Source of the DNA: Ceratorhiza oryzae-sativae
Lineage: Eukaryota > Basidiomycota > Agaricomycetes > Cantharellales > Ceratobasidiaceae
Direction: 5' to 3'
Assembly (NCBI GenBank): GCA_030998015.1
Contig: JARWMV010000049.1
Coordinates: forward strand, 1-64,000
Length of the DNA stretch: 64,000 nucleotides
Position 1 is the stretch's first letter, and the number at the start of each line of letters is the position of its first letter. Made by a program: the position numbers and the translations under genes. This document shows positions 30,005 to 40,429 of this stretch, piece by piece. The notes below the pieces were generated by a model that saw only the letters and a program-made list of their open reading frames with translations, did no database searches and was not told the DNA's origin.

Positions 30005-30538
30005 TGTCAGAGCTATGACCTGAGGAGATAACCCAAATGTCTAAGTGGACAATGGGAGACCTATAGGCAACAATGCTGGAGGTCTAAGTCACAATGTCAA
30101 GGGGTAAATGTGCAACAAGGATGTGGGCTGTGATAAGCCACATGGAGGAAGACTTATAGTAAGGGCACTATGCTCTAAAGAGAGCTGGGCAAGGGCTGCT
30201 TGACTATGTGTCTCACAGGTAGTAGAGGAATACAACAGGAGGTCAAGTTCTGAGGCTTTAAGCCTCTCAGACTCTCCCTTATATATTCATACAAGTAGCT
30301 AATATCAAATACACCATGGTGCAAGACAACTATTGTACAATATCAGAATGGTGCCACATAACAGAATATTCTGGAAGATACAAACAGAGTGTAAACAATA
30401 ACAATGTCATGTGATCTCATGTAAGTAATTCTACACATATATCTGATTAAATGGGACTTGCCCAAAATCATAAAAAAGAGAGATATAAAATATAATAAAA
30501 ATCATAATGATTTCTGCATCATGGTCTAGGTCATGACA
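30005..30538 (-). repeat. 3' LTR of element G (C family)
   Basis: Reads TGTCATGACC...TCTGACA on the minus strand (534 bp). It shares the ATATATAAGGGAGAGTC promoter and AGCCTCAGAACTTGACC start region with C-family LTRs. It is followed in sense orientation upstream (30539 on) by the polypurine tract and the end of pol, so it is the 3' LTR of G. Confidence 0.75.
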
Positions 30539-31323
30539 CTTCCCCCCATTAAGGTCCAAGTGCATTGGGATGGAGTTGGTGGAATTCTTTTACCCTTTCA
30601 GGGGCATTCTTGAATTTGGCTTTAGGTAACCAAAGATTCTCCTCTGGCCTGTAACCTTTCCATTTGAAATAGTATTCCAACCTTCTTCTGACCTTTCAAG
30701 AGTCAAGGATTTTTTCAACCTCAAATTCCTCTTCTCCTTTGGGAGTGACCACTGGTGGTACAGGTACTGGTTGCTGGTTATAGTTGTCCACTGGTTTAGG
30801 GAATAAGAGCAAGGTGTGGAATACTGGGTGAACCTTCATGGACTTGGGTAGTTCCAGTTTGAAAGTATGTTTCCCAATTTGTTCCAACACTTTGAACAGT
30901 CCAAAACACCTATTATCCAATTTTTTGGAAGGGCATATAGTTTTAATATTTGATCTGTCTAGGAAAACCTTTGATCCAACTTTGATCTTGGGAGCATCAC
31001 AATGTTTCTGATTATCGTATTCAGAGTATGTTTGGTTTGCAATCATTAACACTGCCTTAGCCTCTTCTTGGATTTCTTTGAGGTGTTTGGTGTATTGATC
31101 AGCAGCAGGTACCTGGCTTTCTTTGGTATCACCCACAGTGAAGTCTGGGTTATAACCATAGCATGTGAAGAACAGCAAGTGTTTTGATCCAGAGTGCTTC
31201 CCATTATTGTATGTGAATTCTGCCATAGGCAAAGCTGCAACCCAATCCGTCTGTCTATGATTTATATAGTGATGAAGGTGGATTTTGATGAATTGGTTTA
31301 GTCTTTTGCTTTGCCTGTCAACC
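30539..31323 (-). pseudogene. Element G: integrase end plus chromodomain, truncated
   Basis: Minus-strand frame 31232-30696 encodes the C-terminal integrase part (MPMAEFTYNNGKHSGS, GYNPDFTVGDTKESQV, KSMKVHPVFHTLLLFPKP) and ends at a TGA right after EEEFEVEKILDS. The same frame then reads on with a chromodomain (LEYYFKWKGYRPEENLWLP) to the PPT near 30540. It is close to element C over its length, including the same TGA. At 31323 it stops abruptly at LTR L7 with the shared word GTTGACA; the rest of G is missing. Confidence 0.75.
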
Positions 31324-31685
31324 TGTTGACAATGACAAGTCAGGTGACAAGGAAAATGATAAGAAGAGAACTTGTATTTGATGAGAGGTCAAGTTCTTGA
31401 GGAGTCCTCTGTGAACTTGACCTGGTTTATATACATGATACAAGCCACATCATAATAAACAAGTCCATTCGGTGAGTCATGATCAATAAGAGATAGAAGT
31501 GACTGTGGAGCTGCAGAATTTCACATCAGAGTTGAAATACATCTTAGTCATTGGTCCAGAACATCCTTTGAGTCACATGACACAGATATACCATAAAAGG
31601 CAAGTATGTTTTGAAAATGATCTCATAAAATGTAATAAATTGAGAAAATATTATAGAATGGATATATGCATGTCAGTTTGTGACA
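31324..31685 (-). repeat. B/E-family LTR fragment L7
   Basis: Minus-strand LTR of the B/E family (TGTCACAAACTGAC... start, ...GTCAACA end), about 362 bp instead of 376. Flanks (CAACC before, CTGCT after) do not match, and no PPT follows, so it is not a simple solo LTR. Confidence 0.75.
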
Positions 31686-32284
31686 CTGCTACACAGATGT
31701 CAGTAGATGAGAAAAGTTAGTAACAGTTTGTCTGACACTGACCAACAATGTAAAGTGGGTTGCAGGCTGTTGTGAGGTATGATGCTAGGTATTTGATCAA
31801 GATGGAGCAGAAGCAAGGGGCATAGAGGCTTACAGTTTGCCCATTGTTTGCTGTTACAACTGATATATAGAAAATATGGCCAATTTGTTGCACTGAGCAC
31901 TTGTCTGTACGTATCGATAATCATCAGATACCTGCAGTTGTGCAGCAATGCCCTAAAAATGTTGCCAGTTACTGTGCCACATTTAATGTTCTAATATCTC
32001 ACTGGATATTCAAGGGCCATCATAAATGGCATGGACACCAAATATCTCAGGCAAGCCTGGCAACACTACACTGTGGAAGGCACAAGGGAGGGTATTATGA
32101 ATGAATAACAAGAAATATAACACAACAAGACTTACCAGAACAAGGTGTTGCAATCCCTAGCTCAGCTGGGATATGAGCACACAAGCACCCTGTCAACCAG
32201 ATGGCCAGACATGTTTGGCAGCCTAGTGATGAAGGTGTTGTGAAACAAGATCAGTGGGATTAGCTGTACAGCCAAGGGCAAGCT
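31686..32284. other. Unassigned repeat-like DNA
   Basis: No supported gene. Low CpG. Lies between LTR fragment L7 and pol relic H. Confidence 0.35.
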
Positions 32285-33517
32285 GGATCTGAAATGGGGT
32301 TTTAACCTGGTTAGATTATGGAAAGGAGAGAAGTGGAACTTGGCTTTCAAAACCAAATACAGGTTGTATGAACCTTTGGTAATGCATTTTGGCACAATGA
32401 ACTCCCCAGGAGCATTCATGAATATGATGCAAGACATCCTTTGAGACCTAGAAGGGGGTTTATGTGGTGGTATATATGGACAATGTCTTGATCTACTCCA
32501 AGGACCTGTAGGACCATGACAAACATGTTAAGGAGGTTTGACTGCAATTCAAGAAACATGGCCTATACTGTGCACTGGAGAAATGCTTCTTCAATGTACC
32601 TGAGATCAACTACCTGGGAATTATTGTGTCCTCTGAAGGCATCAAGGTAGACCCAGCAAAAGTCAAAAAAGCTGTATAATGGAGCCAACCTACAAACAGC
32701 ACTGAGATGCTTGAGTTTCTAGAATTCTGCAACTGGCTGAGGCAATTTATACAAGATTTCTCAAAAACAGCCAAATGCCTACATGAACTATGCAAAAAGG
32801 ATGTGAAATGGGAATGGACCAAGGAGCAAGAAGAAGCATTCCAAATGTTAAAACAAAAACTCACAGATGCACCACTCTTGGTCCAACCAGACCAGTCAAA
32901 GCCCTTCTATATTGAATGGGATGCATCAGGATATGCCACAGGAGTGGTACTCATGCAATATGGAGAAGACAGCTTGTTACACCCAGTCAGTTACCTATCA
33001 AAGGCAATGGCCCCAGCAGAACAGAACTACAATATATACAATAAGGAAATGCTAGCAATTGTCAAAGCACTGAAACACTGGCACCACCTGCTGGAAGGAT
33101 CTGAACACCCAATCCAGATCATATTGGATCATAAAAATCTGGAGTACTGGAAGACAAAGCAACTGTTAAGTGGCTGAGTTGTGCAATGGCACAAGTTCTT
33201 GTCCAGATTCAATTTCAAAATTCTGTACCTCCAAGGGGCCAAAAATGGATGAGCAGACATCCTGTCAAGACTTTTACAACACCTGCCTGAAGGGGGGGGG
33301 TGAGAGCCAGGCTCTGCTTAAACCAGAAAAAATTTTGCAACTCTCCAAACTCTGGGGAAGTGAAATCACACCTGACCATGACCTAGAGCAACTCATCCAA
33401 GATGAGATACCAGGAGATGCATGCCTAGCCAAGACCACCAAAGCACTAGAGGACAACAAAAAGGTCAAAGATTGGGAAAGGGACAAAGGCTTACTACAAT
33501 TTAAGAGATGCATATAC
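32285..33517 (+). pseudogene. Element H: Ty3/gypsy RT-RNase H relic
   Basis: A decayed plus-strand pol reads LDLKWGFNLVRLWKGEKW, FKTKYRLYEPLVMHFG, HGLYCALEKCFFNVPEI, then a longer intact stretch 32707-33177 (FLEFCNWLRQFIQDFSK, RNase H EWDASGYATGVVLMQYGED, YNKEMLAIVKALKHWHHLL), a TGA at 33175-33177, and the spacer before integrase (GGGESQALL, ITPDHDLEQLIQDE). The YxDD region is destroyed (GGIYGQCLDL). It is of the B/E lineage. The 5' part and the integrase are missing; it is cut at about 33517 by S3. Confidence 0.75.
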
Positions 33518-33970
33518 ATTTCCAATGCATATTTTATCATGATTTTATCTTAAGAACTCAGAGAGATACAGAGGTTGCGATATTTCCTCTTATCAGGAGA
33601 TATTGATTACAACATTGCACCACTCATATCTCGGCAACCGCTTACGCTATCAAAGCGATCTTATGCTCTATCGATAGCTAATCTTCGGCGGTATCTGCTG
33701 CCCGAAGATCGTCGCGATCCACCCGATCCTCGTGCCGGAATGGCGCAAAGATCATTAGAATCTTACTGGACAATCAATCAAGATCTAATGACTCCAGTGA
33801 GTCAGGAGAGCCTTCCAAATTGATCCAGAAGCTTCTCTGACTCACTTTATGACTCACTGAGATGTAGCCTCCATTCATTACATGTATATACTATGATAAT
33901 ATGATCTACAAGCCAATAGCAGGTCTCAGATGCATCAATGCCTCTGATCCACACCCTGTCTTTACTCTCA

Positions 33971-35650
33971 TGTCATGAACTGACATGCATATATCCATTC
34001 TATAATATTTTCTTGATTTATTATATTTTACAAGATCATTTTCAAAACATACTTGCCTTTTATGGTATATCTGTGTCATGTGATTCAGGGGATGTTCTGG
34101 ACTGATAACTGTTACGGGTCAGGGTACACTTGAATATCTAGAGCTTAAGCAAATGTAGATATGTTAGTATACACTAATCGTACTCAATACTTCTTAGACT
34201 AGAGTAAGAAGGCTCAAAGTAGTTGCAATGCAATCAAGTAACACTCAAGGTAGTCTTAATATTTCACAGTGTAAACTGACTAATTTATAAATATAAAGAG
34301 CAAGACTACTATGGTCAGGTTCCCTTAGATATCTTAAATGTAGTTCAGCCCTAGTCGCTTGGACTAACTGATACTAATCTTAATACTAGGCTTAAGCGAT
34401 AGCTTATAGGATAGATGGTGGGCTGCCTAATGCGTGTACTTCCTCAGCTACAGGTACTTAGATTTTCTCTAATAGCTGGTACTTAATGTCATGCTCAATC
34501 AGGCAATATTGTATCCTTATATATCTCTGTATATAAGATACAATGAATCAGACAATATATAACTAATATGGTACTTTATTCCTCAGTACTAGTTATATAA
34601 GAAATCACACACAGACAAGAGAAATAGAAAGAGAAAAAGAAACCAATAACTGGTCTGGGTTGAGTAGTAAAGGGAGGTGGTCTGGAAGGGCCTCAGAGGA
34701 GGTCCTTTTATACCTTGAGGAGGGCATTCCAGAGCCAAATAGATACATGCATGCCAGTGCGATCATCAAAAGAGGGTACTGCTATACTTGGGGTACACCC
34801 TAGCCCAGTATAGGATAAAAGAGTAAAGACAGGGTGTGGATCGAAGGCATTGATGCATCTGAGACCTGCTATTGGCTTGTAGATCATATTATCATAGTAT
34901 ATACATGTAATGAACAGAGGCTACATCTCAGTGAGTCATAAAGTGAGTCAGAGAAGCTTCTGGATCAATTTGGAAAGCTCTCCTGACTCACTGGAGTCAT
35001 TAGATCTTGATTGATGGTCCAGTAAGATTCTAATGATCTTCGGGCTATTCCGGCGCGAGGATCCGGTGGATCGCGACGATCTTCGGGCAGCAGATACCGC
35101 CGAAGATTGGCTATCGATAGAGCACAAGATCGCTTTGATAGCGTAAGCGGTTGCCGAGATATGAGCGGTGCGATGTTGTAATCAATATCTCCTGATAAGA
35201 GGAAATATCGGAACCTCTGTATCTCTCTGAGATCTTATCGTAAAAACTTAATAAAATATGCGTTGGAGAGCGGGAATTTTGTACTATTTAATGAAACAGA
35301 AAATAGTACAATTCAGAGCGCATACAAATTCGAGTATTTCACAATTTAATTACAGAGGCATCGCTTGTTGGCAGAGCAGACTAAAATAATAGAAAATGTT
35401 AGTGATCCATAACAATAACTGAGATGTATTTCAACTCTGATGTGAAATTCCACAGTTCCACAGTTGCCTCTATTGCTTCTATCTCTTATCAGTCATGACT
35501 CACTGTACAGACTTGTTTGTTATGATGTGGCTTGTACCATGTATATAAACCAGGTCAAGTTCACAGAGGACTCCTCAAGAACTTGACCTCTTGTCGTATA
35601 CAAGTTCTTTTCTTACTATTTTCTCATCACCTGACTTGTCGTCAACAACA
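33971..35650 (+). mobile_element. B/E-family solo LTR L8, split by S2
   Basis: Starts TGTCATGAACTGAC and ends GTCGTCAACAACA. Pieces are 33971-34109 and 35420-35650 (plus the duplicated ATAAC). The word CTTTACTCTCA occurs immediately on both sides (to 33970 and from 35651), longer than the usual 5-bp duplication. Confidence 0.75.
34110..35414 (-). mobile_element. S-family solo LTR, copy S2
   Basis: 1305 bp, the same length as S1, with TGTTAC...ATAACA ends and a perfect target duplication ATAAC (34105-34109 and 35415-35419). Removing it restores the L8 LTR exactly. The minus-strand U3 frame seen in S1 and S3 is open here too but lacks a start codon (LRRYLLPEDRRDPPDPRAG conserved). Confidence 0.88.
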
Positions 35651-35787
35651 CTTTACTCTCATATCCTATACTGGGCTAGGGTGTACCCCAAGTATAGCGG
35701 TACCCTCTTTTGATGATTGCACTGGCATGCATGCATCTATTTGACTCTGGAATGCCCTCCTCAGGGTATAAAAGGACCTCCTCTGAG

Positions 35788-36104
35788 TGTTATGACCCAT
35801 CAAACACACATAACAGAGTAACTGAATATTTTTATGGATTTATGGCATTTTTCCTAAGCGGAACAAGCCATAAACAAGGTCATGTGATCTTGGCACTTAC
35901 AGCAGGATCACATGACCTCAGCGCTTACAGCGGTTACCCTGAACTCGCTCCAGCATTTCTCTCCATTGTTACTTGGAGCAAGGAGCGAGTTGTCACATGA
36001 TCTTGGTGCTTATGGCAGGATCACATGACCTCAGCACTTACCCCTCAGACCTTGCACAGCTCTATAAGATTCAGAGCTGCACAAACTTAAGATAAACAAT
36101 TATA
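35788..36104 (+). repeat. D-family LTR fragment
   Basis: Starts TGTTATGACC and follows the D-element LTR (CATTTTTCCTAAGCGGAACA, CTGAACTCGCTCCAGCATTT, CTCTATAAGATTCAGAGCTG) to about 36104, where similarity ends. The promoter half is missing. 36105-36390 after it is unassigned but rich in CCAG/CTGG words. Confidence 0.7.
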
Positions 36105-36767
36105 AAGATGTTGAGCTGGAATCCTGCACACTGGAATTCCAGCTTCTGGCAGCAAAAAATCTGGCAAATTCCAGTGATGCCAGTGCCAGCACAGCACTGG
36201 AGTTGTGTTTGTCGACTGAGTTCCCACCCAGCATGCTTGCGGATTCCGGTGTGTAAGCGCTGCTGTTCTGGCACTTTGCTGGCGGAATTCTGGCAACCTG
36301 CTGGTAATATTCTGGCAGGTGAGGCAGGTTCTCAATATGCCACAAACCTGAGTGTGCATGTCAGGCTGAAGTTTTTGAATAGACAGCAGGTGTCGGCGAC
36401 GACAAGTCAGGTGATGAGGAAAATAGTAAGAAAGAAAGAAAGAACTTGTATTCGACAAGAGGTCAAGTTCTTGAGGAGTCCTCTGTGAACTTGACCTGGT
36501 TTATATACATAGTACAAGCCACATCATAACAAACAAGTCCATATGGTGAGTCACAACCAATAAGAGATAGAAGCAGTAGAAGCGACTGTGGAACTGCGGA
36601 ATTTCACATCAGAGTTGAAATACATCTCAGTTGTTGGTCCGGAACATCCCCTGAATCACATGACACAGATATACCATAAAAGGCAAGTATGTTTGAAGGT
36701 GATCTCATAAAATGTAGTAAATCAAGAAAATATTATAGAGTGGATATATGCGTGTCAGTTTGTGACA

Positions 36768-39544
36768 CTTCCCCCCTTCAAGGCATGGGGGTCATGGGGT
36801 GCCTTTGGATGTGACTTGACATAGTTGGCAATGAGTTCTGGTGCATTCACCAGGTCATCATAATTTAGCCATTGTTGCTTGTCGTAGCCAAGCCATTTGA
36901 TGTAGTATTCAAAGACGTTAGACCTTTTGTTGTATTGTGACTTTATGATCTGTTCCACTTTGAATTCTTCTTCCCCTTCAGGAGTTACCACAGGTGGTGG
37001 TGGGGGAACCTGACGGCCATAGGGGTTGTCTTTATATCTGGTGAGAAGTGAAACATGAAACACTGGGTGTATTTTCATGGTTATCAGTAGGTCCAGATTG
37101 AAAGCATGTGTGCCATGTTGTGCTACCACCTTGAATGGTCCAACTCTTTTGTGGGCCAGTTTCCTGGAGGCCTGTTGTGTCCGTATGTTCTTGGTATCGA
37201 GCCAGACTTTGTCTCCAACCTTAATAGCTTTGGGGTCTGATGCTTCTGGTCATAGTATTCCTTGATCCTCTGGTTTGCTATTTCCAGAGCTGCCTTAAGT
37301 TCGTTGTGGCCCTTTTGGAGCCATTCTGCATGGTTGTCTGCTGAGGGAAGTTCTTGTTCCTCCCTGTCCCCAACTGCCAGCCTTGGATGGAAACCATAGT
37401 TTGCAAAGAATGGTGATTTGCCAGTTGAGGTGTTGACACTGTTATTGTAGGCAAATTCAGCCAATGGTAGGAGTGAGACCCAGTTGTCTTGCCAGTCTGA
37501 TATATAATGTCTGATGTACCCTTCCACTACTTGGTTGGCCCTTTCAGACTGGCCATCTGTCTGAGGGTGATATGCTGTGGAATAGGAGGGTTTTATATCC
37601 AGCCTTTTGTATAAGTGCCTTAGGAATTTGGATGCAAAGTTGGGGCCACGGTCTGAGATTGTTTTCCATGGTAACCCATGAAGTTTCCATACATATGTTA
37701 GGAACAAATTGGTGCAATCCATAGCACTGGCTTCTGATTGGCATGGAATAAAGTGGACCATTTTTGTCAGGCGGTTGACAACTGTAAATATGGCATCAAA
37801 CCCCTCTGACAGGGGTAGCCCAGTGATCAGGTCATAGGTAATTTCCTCCCAAGGTTTTTCTGGTGCTGGTATTGGGTTTAGGAGCCCTGGGGGAACTTGG
37901 TTGCTGTGCTTGTTCCTGATGCATGACTCGCAATGTGTAACGTATTCGTTGACTGATTTTTTCATTGATAACCATGTGTATTTGCAATTTAGCAATTCAT
38001 ATGTTCTGAACTGCCCTGGGTGTCCTGCTGCTGGGCTATCGTGACAGCTTTCGATGACCAGTTTGCGAAGTTCTTTGTTATTTGGGACATAGATTCTGCC
38101 CTTGTGTCATAATAGTCCTTTGTCCCATTCCCAATCTTTAACCTTCTCATTGTCATCTAGGGCTTTTAGCACTTTTGATAGGTGTTTGTCCCCTGGGATA
38201 GCATCCCTAATGAGTTGTTCCAGGTTGTGGTCTGGTGTGATTGCTTGCAGGCACAGTGATTTCAACTCAAAAAATTGATTTTGCGCAAGCAGAGCTTGGC
38301 TCTCACCCCCCTCTTTAGGGATGTGTCTTGACAGTCTAGAGAGTATGTCTGCCTGGCCATTCTTTGCCCCTTCAATGTATAGGATCTTGAATTCAAACCT
38401 GGATAGGGACTTGTGCCACCGTGTGACTCAACTGTTCAGTGGCTGATTCATCTTCCAGTACTCCAAATTCTTGTGGTCACAAACAATGTTTACTGGGTGT
38501 TCAGCCCCTTCTAGTAAGTGACGCCAGTGTTTGAGGGCTTTTATAATTGCCAGCATTTCTTTGTTGTAGATATCATAATTTCTTTCTGCTGGGACCATTG
38601 CCTTGGAGTAGTAGGAGATTGGGTGAAGCATTCCGTCTTCTCCATATTGCAATAATACAGCACCTGTGGCATAGCCTGAGGTGTCTGTTTCCAAAATGAA
38701 TGGTTTGCTGGGTTCTGGCTGAATTAGGAGGGGGGCTTCCTTTAATTTCTGCTTCAGCAGGTTCCATGCCTGATCCCTTTCTTCTAGAGATGTCTTGCCA
38801 GCATGCTGGCACACTGGCATCAAGGGAAACTGAATTGATTTATCAGCTGATGCAATTCAGTTTCCCTTGATGCCAGCATGCCAGTGTGCTGGCAAGACAT
38901 CTCTACTTTCTTCTGTCCATTCCCACTTTGCGTCCTTCTTGACAAGTTTGTAAAGACATTTTGTGATTTTTGAAAAGTCCTTTATGAAGTGCCTTAACCA
39001 ATTTGCAAACCCCAGCCCTTCCAGGACTTCTGTTGGGTTGGTAGGGGTTGGCCATTCAACAGCCTTTTCAACCTTGGCTGGGTCTACTTTAATTCCCTGG
39101 GGAGTCACTACTATTCCCAGGTAGTCCACTTTGGTGATGTCAAAAATGCATTTCTCCAGGGTGCAGTATAGGCTGGCTTTTTGGAGCCGACGCAAGACTT
39201 CTCTGACATGTTCATCGTGTTCCTCTTGGTTTTTTGAGAATACTAATATGTCGTCCATGTAAATTACAATGTAAATGCCTTCAATGTCCTGGAATTCCTC
39301 TCAGATCATGGCCATGAAGGTTCCCAGTGCATTCTTTTGGCTGAATTGCATGACTAAGGGCTCATACAGCCTGTATTTGGTCTTGAAAGCAGCCTTCCAT
39401 TCGTCTCCTTCCCGAATTTGTATGAGGTTGAAGCCCCACTTTAGGTCAAACTTGGTGAATATCTTTGCCCCATGCAAAGTTTCTACAATATCATTGATGC
39501 ATGGGAGTGGGTACACATTGGAGACAGTCATTTCATTTAGCTGC
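36768..39544 (-). pseudogene. Element F pol relic (RT, RNase H, integrase, chromodomain)
   Basis: In coding order: RT 39530-39301 (SNVYPLPCINDIVETLHGAK, FDLKWGFNLIQIREGDEW), TGA, then YMDDILVFSKNQEEHDEH (39258-38857), a 121-bp MITE insertion, RNase H (ETDTSGYATGAVLLQYGED), TGA at 38428-38430, a TGA near 38107, integrase 37995-37123 (HCESCIRNKHSNQ, ITYDLITGLP, ISDRGPNFASK, TDGQSERANQ), a shift, then the C-terminal chromodomain (EQIIKSQYNKRSN, YYIKWLGYDKQQWLNYDD) ending at 36755 inside the LTR. Each TGA lies where element E has Arg. It cannot make a full pol. Confidence 0.85.
38785..38905. mobile_element. hAT-like MITE in element F pol
   Basis: A 121-bp near-perfect palindrome with termini TAGAGATGTC / GACATCTCTA, arms of about 52 bp, and a central spacer near 38839-38853. 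It is flanked by an 8-bp duplication CTTTCTTC (38777-38784 and 38906-38913). Removing it restores the pol frame as in element E. An 8-bp duplication and YARNG-type TIR ends are hallmarks of hAT DNA transposons. Within the arms, ATGC and ACAC words are swapped between the two sides, the only mismatch. Confidence 0.8.
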
Positions 39545-40062
39545 TGTCATGGCCTAGACCATGACGTGGATTTTATTATGATTTTCGTATATTTTATAAA
39601 TCTCTCTTTTTCATATTTTTTGACAAGTCCTGTTTAATCGGATATATGCATAGAATTACTTACATGATCACGTGACCTTGTTGTTGTTTACGTTCTGTTT
39701 GTACCTTCTGGAATATTCCGTTACATGGCACCATTCTTACATTGTACATTAGTTGTCTTGCACCATATGTGTATTTGATATAGCTCACTGTATGAATATA
39801 TAAGGGAGAGTCTGAGAGCCTTAAGCCTCAGAACTCAACCTCCTGTTGTATCCCTTCTACTACCTGTGTGACTGTTAGTCCATAGTCCCTGCCCAGTCCT
39901 CTTAAGGACAAGTGCACATACTTCTACCTCCCTGTGTCTCATTGCACCCTCACTGCACATCCTACCTTAGACGTTGTCAGTAAAGCCTCCGGCATCGCTG
40001 CCCATAGGCTTGTCATCGCCACTTAGGTGTTTGATGTTACTGTTCAGGTTGTAGCTCTGACA
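39545..40062 (+). repeat. 5' LTR of element C
   Basis: 518 bp, TGTCATGGCC...CTCTGACA. TATA (TATATAAG) at 39797-39804. The segment AGAACTCAACCT (39830-39841), 33 bp downstream, is complementary to the PBS. Confidence 0.85.
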
Positions 40063-40064
40063 TT

Positions 40065-40076
40065 AGGTTGAGTTCT
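40065..40076 (+). other. Self-complementary primer binding site of C
   Basis: AGGTTGAGTTCT, two bases after the LTR, is the exact reverse complement of 39830-39841 at the predicted RNA 5' end; it suits Tf1/sushi-type self-priming. Confidence 0.7.
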
Positions 40077-40429
40077 TCCTCATCACTCAGGATTGAGACA
40101 TACCCCTGTACTAGCCTACTGTGAAACGGAGAAAGGCTCAGACCGCATAATAATCAAAAGCAGAAAGAAACTATCCAGTAACAGGTGTCTACAAGGCAGA
40201 TGGTACCTATCGCCCAACCCTAGGACTCTTGTCCATCACCACATGTGTTGCAGACAGCAAACTACCCACTTGCAAAAAAGACACTCTATATCATGCCCTT
40301 CAAAGGCTTGTTGATTAGTTGTAGTCATTGTTCAATGCTAGGTAGCAGAGCAGCCACAGTGTTTGAGAGTGAAAATCCTGGCTTCAAGAGCACCCACCAT
40401 ACTTGTCTATCCCACTTCCTTTTTTAACT

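Larger units (their letters stand above)
33518..35787 (+). mobile_element. S-family LTR copy S3, 5' truncated and split
   Basis: Two pieces, 33518-33970 and 35651-35787, together match S1/S2 in reverse orientation. The first has the 82-codon U3 frame at 33575-33823 (no ATG; opens with TTG). The second has the TATA GGGTATAAAAGGAC at about 35764-35777. Between them lies LTR L8. The right end is cut at 35787 by a D-type LTR. Confidence 0.75.
36391..39544 (-). mobile_element. Element F: B/E-family chromovirus, 3' half
   Basis: Minus-strand element: 3' LTR 36391-36767 (376-377 bp, TGTCACAAACTGAC... start), PPT, chromodomain, integrase, RNase H and RT. The left flank word GCAGG (36386-36390) would be one target duplication copy. 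The element is cut at 39544 by insertion of element C; the missing RT start, PR, gag and 5' LTR should lie beyond the right edge, past C and D. Confidence 0.8.
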
